DNA of 64,000 bases. It comes from Streptomyces adelaidensis. GTDB taxonomy: Bacteria; Actinomycetota; Actinomycetes; Streptomycetales; Streptomycetaceae. This document shows, piece by piece, positions 24,430 to 32,632 of the stretch. Each line of letters opens with the position of its first letter. Within the stretch, counting starts at the first letter, position 1. The stretch is taken from positions 61,084 to 125,083 of the forward strand of contig NZ_JAEMUX010000017.1 in assembly GCF_016598475.1 (NCBI RefSeq), given 5' to 3'. The notes under the pieces were generated by a model. That model ran no database searches, was not told the DNA's origin, and saw nothing but the letters and a program-made list of their open reading frames with translations. Position numbers and translations under genes: made by a program.

Positions 24430-25179
24430 TCAGTGCGCCGTCTCGGCGGGCTCCGAGGGCCCCGGCTCGACGAAGCTGTACGGCGGCAGCGGCCCGTTCA
24501 CGCGCAGTTCGATGTGCGGATGGCTCTTGCGGAGCTGGTCGACGGCGGCGAGGAACACCTCCGCCGACTGCCGGTCCACGAGGAACGACACATTGGCGAG
24601 CCAGCCGGTGGAGTCGGGGCCCACACTGGCGGCCGCCGCGGCCGGCTCGAGCGCCCGCTGCAACACCGCCGCGTCCTCCGCCTCCCGGGCCTGCACGGCG
24701 GCGACCACCATCTCGCCCAGCCGCAGCCGGTCCTCGTAACTGCCGCCGCCCGCCTGCCGGTTGGCCTCGGCGAGAGCACGCAGATCGGGGTTCTCCCCCA
24801 TCACCCGGTGCAGCACGGCCTGTTCGTCATGGCTGGCCTTGACGTTGTACTCGACCTTGCCGTCGAGGGCACCGAGCCGCTCCAGATAGTGCTCCGCGCG
24901 TTCGGCCAGCACCCCGGTGACGGAGGTGTCGTCCGGGGCGACGCTGCCGAACCGCATGGGCAGCAGGGCGCCGCCCGCACCCGCCTCGCTCAGTACGTTC
25001 TGGTGGGCGAGCAGGTCCTTGCGCTTGGGGCGCAGCCCCTCGGGGGCCTCGCTGACGATCGCCGCCAGCTCACCCTCCTTGAGAACGCGCACGGGGCGCG
25101 CGGGGTCTCCGACTCCGCCCATGCCCTCGGGGAGTGCGGGGTGTGAGCTCGCGGTGATGCCGTAGACGTACGTGCTCAC
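24430..25179 (-). CDS. gvpF: Gas vesicle protein GvpF (GvpL/GvpF family)
   Basis: This 249-residue assembly protein is of the GvpL/F family. It begins [13 protein letters not shown] and has [33 protein letters not shown] (about residues 34-66) and [16 protein letters not shown]. Its C-terminal domain ends [13 protein letters not shown]. In characterised systems GvpF binds the shell protein GvpA as a chaperone. The start overlaps the stop of gvpA by 4 nt, which fits coupled synthesis. Confidence 0.95.
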   Translation of the reverse strand: MSTYVYGITASSHPALPEGMGGVGDPARPVRVLKEGELAAIVSEAPEGLRPKRKDLLAHQNVLSEAGAGGALLPMRFGSVAPDDTSVTGVLAERAEHYLERLGALDGKVEYNVKASHDEQAVLHRVMGENPDLRALAEANRQAGGGSYEDRLRLGEMVVAAVQAREAEDAAVLQRALEPAAAAASVGPDSTGWLANVSFLVDRQSAEVFLAAVDQLRKSHPHIELRVNGPLPPYSFVEPGPSEPAETAH

Positions 25180-25616
25180 TCCTGTTCCTCCCTCTTGCGC
25201 GAGCTCGTGGTCTTGCGCGCCCGGGGCCGCGACTCGGACTGGCCCTCGTCGCGCTGCCCTTCGCCGCGGGCCTGTTGGAAGGCGCCGGAGATCGTCTCGG
25301 CGGCGCCGGACAGCGCCCCCTTGGACTTGCCGCGCGCGCCGGACTCGGTGATCTCACCGACGAGGTCCGGCAGGCCGGGGCTCTTGCGCGGCCCGGCCTC
25401 CAGGTCGAGCCGGTTGCACGCCTCGGCGAAGCGCAGATAGGTGTCGACGCTGGCGACGACGACCCGGACATCGATCTTCAGGATCTCGATGCCGACCAGG
25501 GAAACCCGTACGAACGCGTCGATGACAAGTCCTCGGTCGAGGATGAGTTCCAGGACGTCGTACAGGCCGCTGCTGCCGCCTCCGCCGCCGGACTGCTGTG
25601 CCGGGACTACGGTCAT
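25176..25616 (-). CDS. gvpA: Gas vesicle structural protein GvpA
   Basis: This 146-residue protein is the main shell protein of the cluster. The GvpA core is at about residues 12-75 ([53 protein letters not shown]). It is followed by about 70 extra residues, longer than the 70-residue GvpA of halophiles and cyanobacteria but typical of Streptomyces. The tail is rich in Lys, Arg, Gly and Ser. The ATG at 25616 has AAGGAGGAA 9 nt upstream, the best ribosome site of the cluster, which suits a structural protein. Confidence 0.95.
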   Translation of the reverse strand: MTVVPAQQSGGGGGSSGLYDVLELILDRGLVIDAFVRVSLVGIEILKIDVRVVVASVDTYLRFAEACNRLDLEAGPRKSPGLPDLVGEITESGARGKSKGALSGAAETISGAFQQARGEGQRDEGQSESRPRARKTTSSRKREEQE

Positions 25617-25680
25617 GCCGGCCGTTCCTCCTTGTCTGTATTGCCCGTCTTGTCGGTGGATGTCGGAGCGGGACAGCGGC

Positions 25681-26049
25681 CTAGTGGCCGCCCGGGCGAT
25701 GTGGGTCCGCCCTCCCGCGTTCGTAACGGCGGACGCGCCGATAGCCGGTGAGTTCGCCGTCGGGGGCGAGCTCCACCTGATAGCTCGCGAGCAGGCTCAT
25801 CGTGTCGGGGACCCTGGCGATTTCCAGGACCTCGATCTCCAACACCCAGCCGTCCTCGGTCTGTTCGAAGGACGACACGGACTCCGCCGCCATGCCGGTC
25901 AGCTCCGCGAGCTGGGTCCGCGCGTGGCGCAGCACCTCCATGGCGCCGGGCCTGCTGTCCGTCGCGTCGTCCTGAGACGTTCCGGATACTTCTTGTGGTT
26001 TACGTGAACCTTGTGCCTTCGGTGCGTTGGGTGTGTTCGACATGGCCAT
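25681..26049 (-). CDS. gvpO: Gas vesicle protein GvpO
   Basis: This 122-residue GvpO-family protein contains [24 protein letters not shown] sequence (residues about 40-60). [49 protein letters not shown] follows, the conserved domain. GvpO affects gvp expression or assembly in halophiles. It is the first gene of the minus-strand cluster and stands 64 nt before gvpA. ATGs at 26082, 26049 and 26043 are all possible. 26049 is used because the sequence upstream is poorly conserved and GTGGGG lies about 9 nt ahead of it, so this start is uncertain. I found no SigB-class promoter match upstream. Confidence 0.85.
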   Translation of the reverse strand: MAMSNTPNAPKAQGSRKPQEVSGTSQDDATDSRPGAMEVLRHARTQLAELTGMAAESVSSFEQTEDGWVLEIEVLEIARVPDTMSLLASYQVELAPDGELTGYRRVRRYERGRADPHRPGGH

Positions 26050-26112
26050 CACCGAGTGGCCCCACGTCCCTTGGCCAAACATGTCGCGGCGGGTGCGGTT
26101 GCGCCGCTCGCC

Positions 26113-27072
26113 TCAGCCGCGCAGCGCCGCGAGTCGCCGCCGCGCCGGCCCCAGGGCGCGGCCCCTGCCGAGCGCTCCCGCCCAGGGGTTGGTGCGGGCC
26201 TGTTCGACGGCGTCCGCCGGCGTCCAGCGGCGGGCGTCCACGGCCGGGTCGTCGAGCAACTGCTCCCAGGTGAGGGGCGTGGCCACGGGTGCGCCGGGGC
26301 GGGCCCGTACGGTGAAGGGGGCGACGGCGGTCTGGGCGTAGGCGTTGCGCTGCACGTCGAGGTAGAGCCGGTCGCCGCGCTCCTTCTTGCGGGCCGCCGT
26401 GGTGAGCCGGTCGGGGTGGGCCCGGACGAGTTCCTCGGCGACCTCCTTGGCGAAGTCGCGCACCGCGTCGAAGTCGTCGTGCCCGTTGACCGGTACGACG
26501 ACGTGGACGCCCTTGGAACCGGTGGTCATCGGCGCGGACGGCAGCTTCAACTCGTCGAGCAACTCCCTTACGTCCCCTGCCGCTCGACGGACCTGTTCGA
26601 AGTCGTCCACCGCCGGGTCGAGGTCGAAAACCATCCGGTCGGGCCGGTCGACACTGCCGGTCCGGGAGAGCCAGCGGTGCAGGGTGAGGCAGGCCTGGTC
26701 GGCGAGGTAGACGAGGGTGGCGGCGTCCTGGCACACCGGGTGGAGGACCGTGCCGCCCTCCTTGGCCACCTCGACGCGTTCGATCCAGTCCGGGTAGTGC
26801 TCGGGGGTGTTCTTCTGCATGAACATGGGCCCGTCGATCCCGTCGGGGTGCCGTTCCAGCATCAGCGGGCGCCCGCGCAGATGGGGCAGCATGAAGGGGG
26901 CGACGGCACGGTAGTAGGCGACGAGGTCGCCCTTGGTGTACTCCTTGCCGCCACCGCCGCCGCTCCCACCACCGCCACCACCCCCCTTCCTGTCGGCGGG
27001 GAACAGCACCTTCTCCGGGCGGTGGATCTCGACACCGCGTCGGCCGACCCGAAGCGTGTGCGGGTCCCCCAT
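26113..27072 (-). CDS. LigD-type polymerase/primase domain protein
   Basis: This 319-residue protein is of the archaeo-eukaryotic primase-like LigD polymerase family used in bacterial non-homologous end joining. It adds nucleotides at broken ends, often as a partner of Ku and a ligase. VFDLDPAVDDF (about residue 165) holds the catalytic Asp pair. MTTGSKGVHVVVPV near 200 and RKKERGDRLYLDVQRNAYAQT around 245 are typical. Residues 30-42 are 12 Gly and one Ser inserted after FPADRK, an unusual flexible insertion. The ATG at 27072 has GAGAGGAG 7 nt upstream. It may be transcribed with the transketolase gene 28 nt ahead. Confidence 0.88.
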   Translation of the reverse strand: MGDPHTLRVGRRGVEIHRPEKVLFPADRKGGGGGGGSGGGGGKEYTKGDLVAYYRAVAPFMLPHLRGRPLMLERHPDGIDGPMFMQKNTPEHYPDWIERVEVAKEGGTVLHPVCQDAATLVYLADQACLTLHRWLSRTGSVDRPDRMVFDLDPAVDDFEQVRRAAGDVRELLDELKLPSAPMTTGSKGVHVVVPVNGHDDFDAVRDFAKEVAEELVRAHPDRLTTAARKKERGDRLYLDVQRNAYAQTAVAPFTVRARPGAPVATPLTWEQLLDDPAVDARRWTPADAVEQARTNPWAGALGRGRALGPARRRLAALRG

Positions 27073-27100
27073 GGTCAACTCCTCTCCGTCCACGGGCCGT

Positions 27101-28948
27101 TCAGGGCGTGATCGCGTGCTCCACCAGCAACCGCCCCGCCGCCGCGATCGCCTCCGCGTCGATGCCCGCCTCGTGCAGCTGCTCCTCGGGGGAGGCCGAG
27201 CCCGGCATCGTACGGACGGCGAGGCGGACCAGGCGGGGCACCGGGCGGCCGTCGAGGAAGGCGTCGAGGACCGCGTCGCCGAGGCCGCCCTCCTCGTGGT
27301 GGTCCTCGACGGTGAGGAGGCAGCCGGTGCGTTCGGCGGCCTCGCGCAGGGTGCGGCGGTCGACGGGCTTGACCGAGTAGAGGTCGATCACCCGGACCTG
27401 GATGCCCTCGCCGTCCAGTGCCTCGGCGGCCTTCAGCGCCTCGTGGACGGTGACCCCGGCCGCGACGACCGTGAGCCGGTCGGTGTCCGAGGCGCGCAGC
27501 ACCTTGCTGCCGCCGACCGGGAAGTCCTCGGTCGGGCTGTAGATGACCGGGCTGTCGCCCCTGGACGTGCGCAGATAGCGGATGCCTTCGAGTCCGGCCA
27601 TCGCGGCGACGAGCTTGGCGGTCTGGTTGGCGTCGCACGGGTACAGCACGGTCGAGCCGTGCACCGAGCGCATCATCGCCAGGTCCTCCAGGCCCATCTG
27701 CGAGGGCCCGTCCTGGCCGATGGAGACACCCGCGTGCGAGCCGACGAGATTGAGGCCGGCCCCGCTGACCGAGGCCATGCGGATGAAGTCGTGGGCGCGG
27801 GTGAGGAACGCCGCGAACGTCGAGGCGTACGGCACCCAGCCGCGCGCCGCGAGCCCCACCGAGGCGGCCACCAGCTGCTGTTCGGCGATGTAGCACTCGA
27901 AGAACCGGTCGGGGTGTTCCTTGGCGAAGAACTCGGTGCGCGTGGAGTCGCCGACCTCGCCGTCCAGGACGACGACGTCACCGCGCGCGGTGCCGAGGGC
28001 CGCGAGCGCCGAGCCGAACGCGTTCCGGGTGGCGACCTCGTCGCCGATGTCGTAGCGCGGCAGTTCCAGGTGTCCGGCGCGTACGGCGTGCAGCATCCGG
28101 GCGGCGGGCGGCTGGCTGACCTCGGCGCGGAGGTCGCGGACGCCGCCGAGTTCCTCGATCGCCTCGTCGGCGTCCTTGAGCGGCTTGCCGTGCAGCCCCT
28201 CGCGGTCCTGGACCGACTCGACACCCTTGCCCTTGAGGGTGCGGGCGAGGATCACGGTGGGCTGGCCCTTGGTGGAGTCGGCCTCGCCGTACGCGCGCTC
28301 CACGGCGTCCACGTCGTGCCCGTCGATCTCGACCGTGTGCCAGCCGAAGGCCGCGAAGCGGCGGGCGTAGGCGTCCAGGTCGTGTCCGTGCCGGGTGGGC
28401 CCGCGCTGACCGAGCCGGTTGACGTCGACGATCGCGGTGAGGTTGTCCAGATGCTCGTACGCGGCGTGCTCGGCGGCCTCCCACACCGAGCCCTCGGCGA
28501 GTTCGCTGTCCCCGCAGAGCACCCACACCCGGTTGCCGGTGCGGTCGAGCCGCTTCCCGGCCAGCGCGATGCCGACGCCGACGGGCAGCCCCTGGCCGAG
28601 CGAGCCGGTGGCCGTCTCCACCCAGGGCAGCCGCCGCGGTGTCGGGTGCCCTTCGAGGCGGCTGCCGAGCTTGCGGTAGGTCATCAGCTCGGTCTCGCTG
28701 ATCGCGCCGGCCGCCTTGTACGCGGAGTACAGCAGGGGCGAGGCGTGGCCCTTGGACAGCACGAAGCGGTCGTTGCCGGGGTGCTGGGGGCGGTCGAAGT
28801 CGTAGCGGAAGTGCCGGGCGAGCAGCACCGCCATCAGCTCGGCGGCCGACATGGACGACGTGGGGTGCCCGGAGCCCGCGGCGGCTGCGCAGCGAACACT
28901 GTCGACCCGCAACTGCTGGGCCAGCTCGGTGAGTTGACGGCTGTTCAT
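27101..28948 (-). CDS. Transketolase
   Basis: This 615-residue thiamine-diphosphate enzyme transfers two-carbon units between sugar phosphates. Visible motifs are GSGHPTSSMSAAEL (about residue 26), FVLSKGHASPLLYSAY (about 63), CGDSELAEGSVWEAA (about 144) and the pyrimidine-domain FECYIAEQQLVAASVGLAARG (about 365). It is of the shorter type resembling animal transketolases rather than the 690-residue Streptomyces pentose-phosphate enzyme, so it is probably an extra copy. Its ATG overlaps the stop of the flavoprotein gene (ATGA). Confidence 0.92.
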   Translation of the reverse strand: MNSRQLTELAQQLRVDSVRCAAAAGSGHPTSSMSAAELMAVLLARHFRYDFDRPQHPGNDRFVLSKGHASPLLYSAYKAAGAISETELMTYRKLGSRLEGHPTPRRLPWVETATGSLGQGLPVGVGIALAGKRLDRTGNRVWVLCGDSELAEGSVWEAAEHAAYEHLDNLTAIVDVNRLGQRGPTRHGHDLDAYARRFAAFGWHTVEIDGHDVDAVERAYGEADSTKGQPTVILARTLKGKGVESVQDREGLHGKPLKDADEAIEELGGVRDLRAEVSQPPAARMLHAVRAGHLELPRYDIGDEVATRNAFGSALAALGTARGDVVVLDGEVGDSTRTEFFAKEHPDRFFECYIAEQQLVAASVGLAARGWVPYASTFAAFLTRAHDFIRMASVSGAGLNLVGSHAGVSIGQDGPSQMGLEDLAMMRSVHGSTVLYPCDANQTAKLVAAMAGLEGIRYLRTSRGDSPVIYSPTEDFPVGGSKVLRASDTDRLTVVAAGVTVHEALKAAEALDGEGIQVRVIDLYSVKPVDRRTLREAAERTGCLLTVEDHHEEGGLGDAVLDAFLDGRPVPRLVRLAVRTMPGSASPEEQLHEAGIDAEAIAAAGRLLVEHAITP

Positions 28949-30405
28949 GAGTCTCCTTCCGAACCCTTGGCGGGCTTCGGCGATGGCTGCGGCTCCTCGG
29001 GCGCACCGGGCGCGCTCTGCGCGGCAGACGTGCTCCGCACAGCAGGCGTCTTCTGCGCATCAGGCGTCCGCTGCGCACCCGGCGCCGCCGTCCGTTCCGG
29101 GCCGCCCGGCATCCGGGCCAGCTCGGGTGAGGCCGTGTCCAAGGGCACCGCCCAGGACCGTACGAGCCCCAACTGGACGCCCTGGCGCGGCAGTACGGCG
29201 TCGAGGAGCCAGTCGGCGGCGACGCGGACGCGGTTGCCGGGCATCGCGGCGAGGTGGTAGCCGCGGGTGACGGCTCCGGCGACAGGGCCGGACAGCGGTA
29301 TGCCGAGGGGATTGGCGGCGGCCTTGGCACCGCCGAGGTCCACCACGAAGCCCAGGTCGCTGTGGCGGTAGGGCTTGGGCTCGCCGAGGCCGAGCGAGGC
29401 GGCGACATTGTGCCCGGCCGTCTTCCCCTGCCGCCAGGCGTGCTGGGCGGTCATCGGCGTGTACTGGCCGGGCTTCGTCAGATCGGGCACCGCGGCCGCG
29501 TCCCCGCAGGCGAACACCTCGGGGCGGCCGGGCACATGCAGCGTGGGCTCGACGAGCAGCCGGCCCCGCTCCATCGGCAGCCCGAGCGACTCGGCGAGCG
29601 GATCGGGCCGTATGCCCACGCACCACACCAGCGTGCGCGTGTCGACGAACTCCCCGTCGGTCAGCAGCACTCCGGTGGACGTCGCCTCCTTCACGGAGGT
29701 CCCCATCCGCACGTCGACACCCCGCTGCCGCAGTACCCGGTCGGCGGTGCGCGACAGCTTCTCGTCCAGTTCGGGCAGTACCCGGTCGGCGATGTCGAGC
29801 AGCAGCCAGCGGGGCCGCATGCCCTGCCGCAGCGGCTGCTTGCGTACCAGTTCGTCGGTGAACATCTGGCCGTGGACGGCGACCTCGGTCCCGGTGTAAC
29901 CGGCGCCGACCACCACGAAGGTGCAGCGCGCGTCGCAGCTCTCGGGGTCCTCGCCGCCGGCCGCCAGCTCCACCTGCCGGGTGACGTGGTCCCTGAGGTA
30001 GAGCGCCTCGGGCAGCCCCCGGAAGCCGTGGGCGTGCTCGGCGACACCCGGGATGGGCAGCAGCTTGTTGACGCTGCCGGCGGCGAGCACCAGCCGGTCG
30101 TAGGTGAGCGTGCCGACGCCGCCCTCGGGGTCCGAGTAGCGCACGGTGCGCGCGTCGAGGTCGATGTCGTCGGCCTCCCCGAGCACCAGGCGTACATGAC
30201 GCAGGGTGCCGGCGAGGGAGACGGTGACGCGGCGTGGTTCCAGGATGCCGGCGGCGACCTGGGGCAGCAGGGGCAGATACAGAAAGTAGTCGGTCGGATT
30301 GAGCAGGGTGATGTCGGCCTTGTCCCTGGTCAGCCGGGCCAGGGTGCGGGCCGTCCGGTAGCCGGCGAAGCCGGCGCCGACGATCACGATGCGGGGTCGA
30401 CTCAC
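28945..30405 (-). CDS. NDH-2-like NAD(P)/FAD-dependent oxidoreductase
   Basis: This 486-residue flavoprotein is of the type II NADH dehydrogenase/sulfide quinone reductase family. The FAD motif IVIVGAGFAGYRTA is at residues 6-19. The second dinucleotide motif FVVVGAGYTGTEVAVH is near 170, and VFACGDAAAVPDL is near 300. Such enzymes pass electrons from NAD(P)H to quinone at the membrane face. The last 50 residues are an Ala/Pro/Ser/Gln-rich tail outside the fold. The GTG at 30405 is favoured by GGAGGCG 6-7 nt upstream. It leads the likely operon flavoprotein-transketolase-LigD polymerase. Confidence 0.88.
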   Translation of the reverse strand: MSRPRIVIVGAGFAGYRTARTLARLTRDKADITLLNPTDYFLYLPLLPQVAAGILEPRRVTVSLAGTLRHVRLVLGEADDIDLDARTVRYSDPEGGVGTLTYDRLVLAAGSVNKLLPIPGVAEHAHGFRGLPEALYLRDHVTRQVELAAGGEDPESCDARCTFVVVGAGYTGTEVAVHGQMFTDELVRKQPLRQGMRPRWLLLDIADRVLPELDEKLSRTADRVLRQRGVDVRMGTSVKEATSTGVLLTDGEFVDTRTLVWCVGIRPDPLAESLGLPMERGRLLVEPTLHVPGRPEVFACGDAAAVPDLTKPGQYTPMTAQHAWRQGKTAGHNVAASLGLGEPKPYRHSDLGFVVDLGGAKAAANPLGIPLSGPVAGAVTRGYHLAAMPGNRVRVAADWLLDAVLPRQGVQLGLVRSWAVPLDTASPELARMPGGPERTAAPGAQRTPDAQKTPAVRSTSAAQSAPGAPEEPQPSPKPAKGSEGDS

Positions 30406-30545
30406 GGTTCGCCTCCGGCGGGGTCGCGCATACGGAGTCCTCAGAGTCCTCGGAGTCCTCGGGCGTGGAAGTCCTGTGATGTACGAGCCTTCCGCGTCCC
30501 CCTGGTCAAGGCGCCCAAACCGACCCGCCGCCCGAACGTCCGTGG

Positions 30546-30569
30546 GTTTCCCCTGTGACCTCCGGGTAC
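30546..30569 (+). promoter_or_regulatory. SigB-class promoter candidate for the LLM oxidoreductase
   Basis: GTTT (30546-30549), 14 nt, GGGTAC (30564-30569) fits GNNT, 14-16 nt, GGGTAY, with the favoured GTTT at -35. The predicted start near 30575 gives a leader of about 48 nt to the ATG at 30623. Confidence 0.72.
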
Positions 30570-30622
30570 TCGGACCGCGACCCGACCCGCACAGACCCGC
30601 ACATGTCGCGGAGGTACCTCCC

Positions 30623-31588
30623 ATGCCCGAATACGGCTACTTCCTGGCGACCGAGGAGTTCGGTCCCGCCGATCTGGTCGAGCAGGCGCGAATGGCCGAG
30701 CAGGCCGGATTCGAATGCCTGTGGATCTCGGACCACTACCACCCGTGGAACGACGCGCAGGGGCAGAGCCCGTTCGTGTGGTCGGTGATCGGCGCCCTCT
30801 CGGAGGCCGTGTCGCTGCCCATCGAGACCGCGGTGACCTGCCCGACCGTCCGGATCCACCCCGCGGTCGTGGCTCAGGCGGCGGCGACCTCCGCGGTGAT
30901 GACGGGCGGCCGGTTCCGTCTCGGCATCGGCTCGGGCGAGGCGCTCAACGAGCATGTCCTCGGCACTCGCTGGCCGCCCGCGGACGTCCGTCTGGAGATG
31001 CTGGAGGAGTCGGTCCAGGTGATGCGGCACCTGTTCACCGGCGAGGAGGTCACCCATCGCGGCCCCCACTACACGGTCGAGAACGCCCGCCTCTACACGG
31101 TCCCCGACGCGCCCGTCCCCATCGACATCTCGGGCTTCGGCCCCAAGGCCACCGCGCTCGCCGCCCGTGTCGGCGACGGCTTCATCACCATGGGGCCCGA
31201 CGAGGAACTGGTGACCCAGTACCGCAAGGGCGGCGGGGGCGGCGGCCTCGTCAGCGGCGGCACGAAGGTCTGCTGGGGCCAGAACCGCGACGCGGCCGTC
31301 CGTCTGGTCCGCCACCTCTGGCCGAGCCAGTTGCTGCCCGGCGAGATGGCCCAGATCCTGCCCACGCCGAGCCACTTCGAGCAGTTGGAGCCGCTGGTCA
31401 CCGAGCGGATGGCCGGCGAGAACACGGTCTGCGGCGACGACGTCGACGAACACGTGGCCGAACTGAGCGCCTTCGCCAAGGCCGGCTTCGACCGCGTCTA
31501 CGTCAGCCAGATCGGCCCGGACCAGCGCGGCTTCTTCGACTTCTACCGCACGAAGGTGCTGCCCCAACTCCGGCAGAGCGCACGCTGA
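30623..31588 (+). CDS. LLM-class F420-dependent oxidoreductase, G6PDH-like
   Basis: This 321-residue luciferase-like enzyme is of the F420-dependent glucose-6-phosphate dehydrogenase-related group (TIGR03557 type). It has EYGYFLATEEFGPADLVEQARMAEQAGF, WISDHYHPWND with the catalytic His (about residue 41), GRFRLGIGSGEALNEHVLG and ISGFGPKATALAARVGDGF. It probably oxidises or reduces a substrate with coenzyme F420; the substrate is not known. A Gly run (KGGGGGGL) lies in a loop near residue 205. The ATG at 30623 has GGAGG about 8 nt upstream and a SigB-class promoter match behind it. The gene is divergent from the flavoprotein operon. Confidence 0.9.
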   Translation: MPEYGYFLATEEFGPADLVEQARMAEQAGFECLWISDHYHPWNDAQGQSPFVWSVIGALSEAVSLPIETAVTCPTVRIHPAVVAQAAATSAVMTGGRFRLGIGSGEALNEHVLGTRWPPADVRLEMLEESVQVMRHLFTGEEVTHRGPHYTVENARLYTVPDAPVPIDISGFGPKATALAARVGDGFITMGPDEELVTQYRKGGGGGGLVSGGTKVCWGQNRDAAVRLVRHLWPSQLLPGEMAQILPTPSHFEQLEPLVTERMAGENTVCGDDVDEHVAELSAFAKAGFDRVYVSQIGPDQRGFFDFYRTKVLPQLRQSAR

Positions 31589-31607
31589 CGATGAGTTCCC
31601 ATGAGTT

Positions 31608-31650
31608 CTCGGCCCAGATGGTGTTTTCTCTCCCCATCATCTGGGCCGAG
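31608..31650. terminator. Terminator hairpin, 13-bp stem
   Basis: CTCGGCCCAGATG (31608-31620) pairs perfectly with CATCTGGGCCGAG (31638-31650) across a T-rich 17-nt loop. It is 20 nt after the LLM gene stop and also faces the end of the minus-strand holin-like gene. Confidence 0.75.
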
Positions 31651-31671
31651 CCCTGTCACCGGCTCACCGGC

Positions 31672-32145
31672 TCACCGGTCCGGGTGGTGCGGTGCCTCGG
31701 GGCCGGTGTCGGCGCCGGGCGCGACGGGCGGCACCGGCGGGTAGCCCGCCGGCCCCATCCCGCCCGGGGGCATCCCGGGCGCCGTACCGCCGACGACCCG
31801 GTCACGGTCCGCGGCCGGCTCCCCCTTCCGCCGCCCGGCCGTCGGCCGGGCGGCGGAAGGGCGGGCCGCACCCCTCAGCACATACGCCACCGCACCGAGC
31901 ACGACAGCCGTGATCAGTGCGGCGGCCCAGTCGGGCAGCCCGAGTGAGAGCGCCAGACCGAGAGCCAGGGCCAGGGCGGCGCCCGCGTACAGGGCGACCG
32001 CCCCGGAGGCGGCGTACAGCGCGGCCGTACGCCGCTGCTTGCGCGTCTGCTGCCGCAGTTCGTCGCGTACGGTCTCCCGGGCCACCAGCGCCAGCTCGTC
32101 GACCAGGTGCTTGTCCAGATGTTCCAGATGATCCAAGCGGTTCAT
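31672..32145 (-). CDS. Phage holin-like (DUF1469/holin-X) membrane protein
   Basis: This 157-residue protein has a charged amphipathic N terminus (LDHLEHLDKHLVDELALVARETVRDELRQQTRKQ). Two membrane helices at about residues 47-70 and 76-97 are separated by a short LGLPDW turn, the pattern of the actinobacterial holin-X/DUF1469 family. The cytoplasmic tail is rich in Pro, Gly and Met. It is a chromosomal membrane protein of unknown role rather than a phage lysis gene, as no phage genes are near. The ATG at 32145 precedes the conserved LDHLEHLDKH; the ribosome site is weak. The gene is divergent from the VOC gene. Confidence 0.75.
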   Translation of the reverse strand: MNRLDHLEHLDKHLVDELALVARETVRDELRQQTRKQRRTAALYAASGAVALYAGAALALALGLALSLGLPDWAAALITAVVLGAVAYVLRGAARPSAARPTAGRRKGEPAADRDRVVGGTAPGMPPGGMGPAGYPPVPPVAPGADTGPEAPHHPDR

Positions 32146-32257
32146 GGCGTCCGGGTACCCGGGCCGGTGCCCGCGTAACGCGGCGCGCGGCGCACGGCAG
32201 CGCGCGAACCGGCCGAAACGATCTGTTCTCGGCCGGTCCCCAACTAGGCTCGCCCAT

Positions 32258-32611
32258 ATGGAGATTCTCGGAACCACGCTCCGTATCTGCGTCGACGACC
32301 TGGAAGCCGCCGTCCCGTTCTACGAGAGACTCTCGGGCGGCCCCGCTGTGCGCTTCGAACGCGGCGGCGTCCAGGTCGCCGCCGTCGGCTGCTTCCTGCT
32401 GATGAGCGGCCCGGAGTCGGAGCTGGAGGTCCTGCGCAAGGTCACCGCCACGATCGCGGTCAAGGACGTCGACGAGGCCCACCAGATCCTCACGGCCTCG
32501 GGCGCCCATGTGCTGGCCGGCCCGATCCCCACCCCCGTCGGCCGCAACCTCATCGCCGTCCACCCCGACGGCTCGGTCTACGAGTACGCGGACCGCCGGC
32601 CGGCCGAGTAG
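32258..32611 (+). CDS. VOC family (glyoxalase-like) protein
   Basis: This 117-residue protein is of the vicinal oxygen chelate superfamily. The first half-motif is LRICVDDLEAAVPFYERLSGGPAVRFE, and the second is VKDVDEAHQILTASGAHVLAGPIPTPVGRNLIAVHPDGSVYEYAD. The late His/Glu pattern fits the metal site of the fold. It may be an isomerase, dioxygenase or antibiotic-binding protein. The ATG at 32258 leaves a complete first strand. Confidence 0.85.
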   Translation: MEILGTTLRICVDDLEAAVPFYERLSGGPAVRFERGGVQVAAVGCFLLMSGPESELEVLRKVTATIAVKDVDEAHQILTASGAHVLAGPIPTPVGRNLIAVHPDGSVYEYADRRPAE

Positions 32612-32632
32612 AACCCGGCCCCCGGAACAGCC

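Noticed and set aside
20817..26049. The gas vesicle cluster as a new system
   Set aside because: The gene order is the known Streptomyces gvpO-A-F-G-Y-Z-J-L-S-K arrangement; only the role and the tails of GvpY/GvpZ remain open.
31672..32145. A prophage remnant marked by a holin gene
   Set aside because: The protein is of a chromosomal holin-X-like family, and no integrase, structural or lysis gene is near.
32154..32175. A SigB-class promoter for the holin-like gene
   Set aside because: GGGTAC is present on the minus strand, but no GNNT stands 14-16 nt upstream; the nearest fit needs 17 nt and lies almost on the start codon.
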